Assembly: GCA_028285485.1 (NCBI GenBank)
Contig: JANQPC010000065.1
Location: forward strand, 62,001-126,000
Origin: Paracoccaceae bacterium
Lineage (GTDB): Bacteria > Pseudomonadota > Alphaproteobacteria > Rhodobacterales > Rhodobacteraceae
Direction: 5' to 3'
Length of the DNA: 64,000 nucleotides
Shown here: positions 63,257-64,000 of the stretch, piece after piece
Layout: each line of letters begins with the position of its first letter
Numbering within the stretch: the stretch's first letter is position 1
Translations under genes and position numbers: made by a program
The notes under the pieces: generated by a model
The model's input: only the letters and a program-made list of their open reading frames with translations
Told to the model about the DNA's origin: nothing
Database searches by the model: none

Positions 63257-64000
63257 AGATCGCATCCAGCACATCGATGATGAGCTGCTCGGTCGCGGAA
63301 GTGCCGCTTGGCCGTGTGCGGCGCTGGGTGCCTTGCGCCACCCGCGGTGGTTCGGGGGCCGCCATCGGCAGGCTGCGCGGCGGCAGGCCCTCATGCACCC
63401 GCGCCATCGTTTCATGCCAGATCTCGGCGGGAAGGCCGCTGCCCGAAACCCCGGTGAGCGGCGTGTTATCATCATAGCCCATCCAGACGCCGGCCACATA
63501 ATCGGCTGAAAATCCGAGAAACCAGGCATCGCGTGCGGCTTGGGTCGTGCCCGTTTTCCCTGCCACCTGGCGTTCGGGCAGTGCCGCGCGGCGCCCGGTG
63601 CCCTCGGCGACGACTTTGTGCATCATGTAAACAAGCTGGCGCGCGGCCTCTTCGCTGATCACGCGCGCGCCCATCCCGCCTTCCTGCCCAATCAGCGCCT
63701 CCTGATCCCCTTTGATCCGCAACTGGTTCAGCCCGTAGGGGGTGACCGAGAAGCCGCCGTTCAGGATCCCGGCATAGGCGCCCGTCATCTCCAGCAGCGT
63801 TGATTCCGAAACGCCAAGCGCGAGCGATGGGCCATCGGCAAGATCCGAGGTGATGCCAAATCCTTCGGCCACCGATTTCACGTTTTCCCGCCCCACGGTT
63901 TCGGAAACCCGCACTGCGGGGATGTTGAGCGATTGCTGAAGCGCGTAGGTCATGGTGACCGGGCCCGCAAACTCGTTGGTGTAATTCCGGGGGGTCCAGG
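63246..64000 (-). CDS. Class A penicillin-binding protein (PBP1A-like), C-terminal part
   Basis: Open at the right edge; about 251 C-terminal residues are visible. The transpeptidase domain continues from TPRNYTNEFAGPVTMTYAL (63954-64000 extends the frame upstream of the first internal Met) through SLNIPAVRVSETVG and the KTGTTQAARDAWFLGFS motif (KTG box, core KTGTTQ). The Ser active-site motif lies beyond the window. Joins and cross-links peptidoglycan in the inner membrane/periplasm. Ends in an unstructured, Pro- and Arg-rich region followed by IIDVLDAIFGR. Confidence 0.92.
   Translation of the reverse strand, partial: WTPRNYTNEFAGPVTMTYALQQSLNIPAVRVSETVGRENVKSVAEGFGITSDLADGPSLALGVSESTLLEMTGAYAGILNGGFSVTPYGLNQLRIKGDQEALIGQEGGMGARVISEEAARQLVYMMHKVVAEGTGRRAALPERQVAGKTGTTQAARDAWFLGFSADYVAGVWMGYDDNTPLTGVSGSGLPAEIWHETMARVHEGLPPRSLPMAAPEPPRVAQGTQRRTRPSGTSATEQLIIDVLDAIFGR

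Overview
This 64 kb window is a high-GC, densely packed bacterial chromosome segment. Gene content and protein resemblance point to an alphaproteobacterium of the Rhodobacteraceae (Rhodobacter/Roseobacter group). Evidence for this includes an L-malyl-CoA/beta-methylmalyl-CoA lyase closely resembling Rhodobacter Mcl1, a DUF1244 protein, an RTX-like protein of roseobacter type, many sugar ABC importers, and a 32-bp intergenic repeat of a kind I associate with this family. I see no rRNA, tRNA, CRISPR array, insertion sequence or prophage, and no gene-free stretch longer than 300 bp.

Layout. 1-9192: a minus-strand alpha-galactoside operon (periplasmic binding protein, two permeases, GH4 alpha-galactosidase, IlvD/Edd-type sugar-acid dehydratase, SDR sugar dehydrogenase, start of 2-dehydro-3-deoxygalactonokinase). 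A divergent IclR regulator and the transporter ATPase lie on the plus strand. Together they describe import, hydrolysis and non-phosphorylative (De Ley-Doudoroff) oxidation of galactose. 9233-17014: a second sugar importer with its LacI regulator, flanked by two double-domain SnoaL/NTF2-like proteins. 17014-22582: a SoeABC-type cytoplasmic molybdoenzyme (probable sulfite dehydrogenase) and an OxyR-like LysR regulator without the redox cysteines. 22696-30023: a universal stress protein, an unknown protein and a complete seven-gene Mrp Na+/H+ antiporter. 30030-32873: a capsule-export ABC system (KpsM, KpsE and KpsT like) without polysaccharide genes. 32870-33826: mcl1 of the ethylmalonyl-CoA pathway.

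34078-37110: a D-glutamate module (dgcN, dgcA, D-amino-acid transaminase). 37210-39759: an RTX-like protein, two tandem small secreted paralogues, a DUF1244 protein and an N-formylglutamate amidohydrolase. 39885-46810: pyk, rpmI, rplT, pheS and pheT, with a membrane protein and a small antisense secreted-protein gene between pheS and pheT. 46972-53953: an unknown protein, YtoQ, FadH, a LysR regulator, an OmpA-family protein, a peroxidase-related enzyme and a GNAT protein. 53943-64000: housekeeping genes (CinA-like, sfsA, map, rsmD, ferredoxin-reductase-like flavoprotein, peroxiredoxin, phhB, FemAB-like GNAT, glycerophosphodiesterase, RidA, mlaA, mlaC, and the C-terminal part of a class A penicillin-binding protein).

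The most interesting signals are: the galactoside operon whose SDR has Asn in place of the catalytic Lys; a four-part OxyR-like operator next to a cysteine-less OxyR homologue, between a sulfite dehydrogenase and an Mrp operon; paired LacI operators; paired SnoaL-like proteins, one translationally coupled to the sulfite dehydrogenase; the D-glutamate cluster; and a near-identical 32-bp repeat that supplies a ribosome-binding site.
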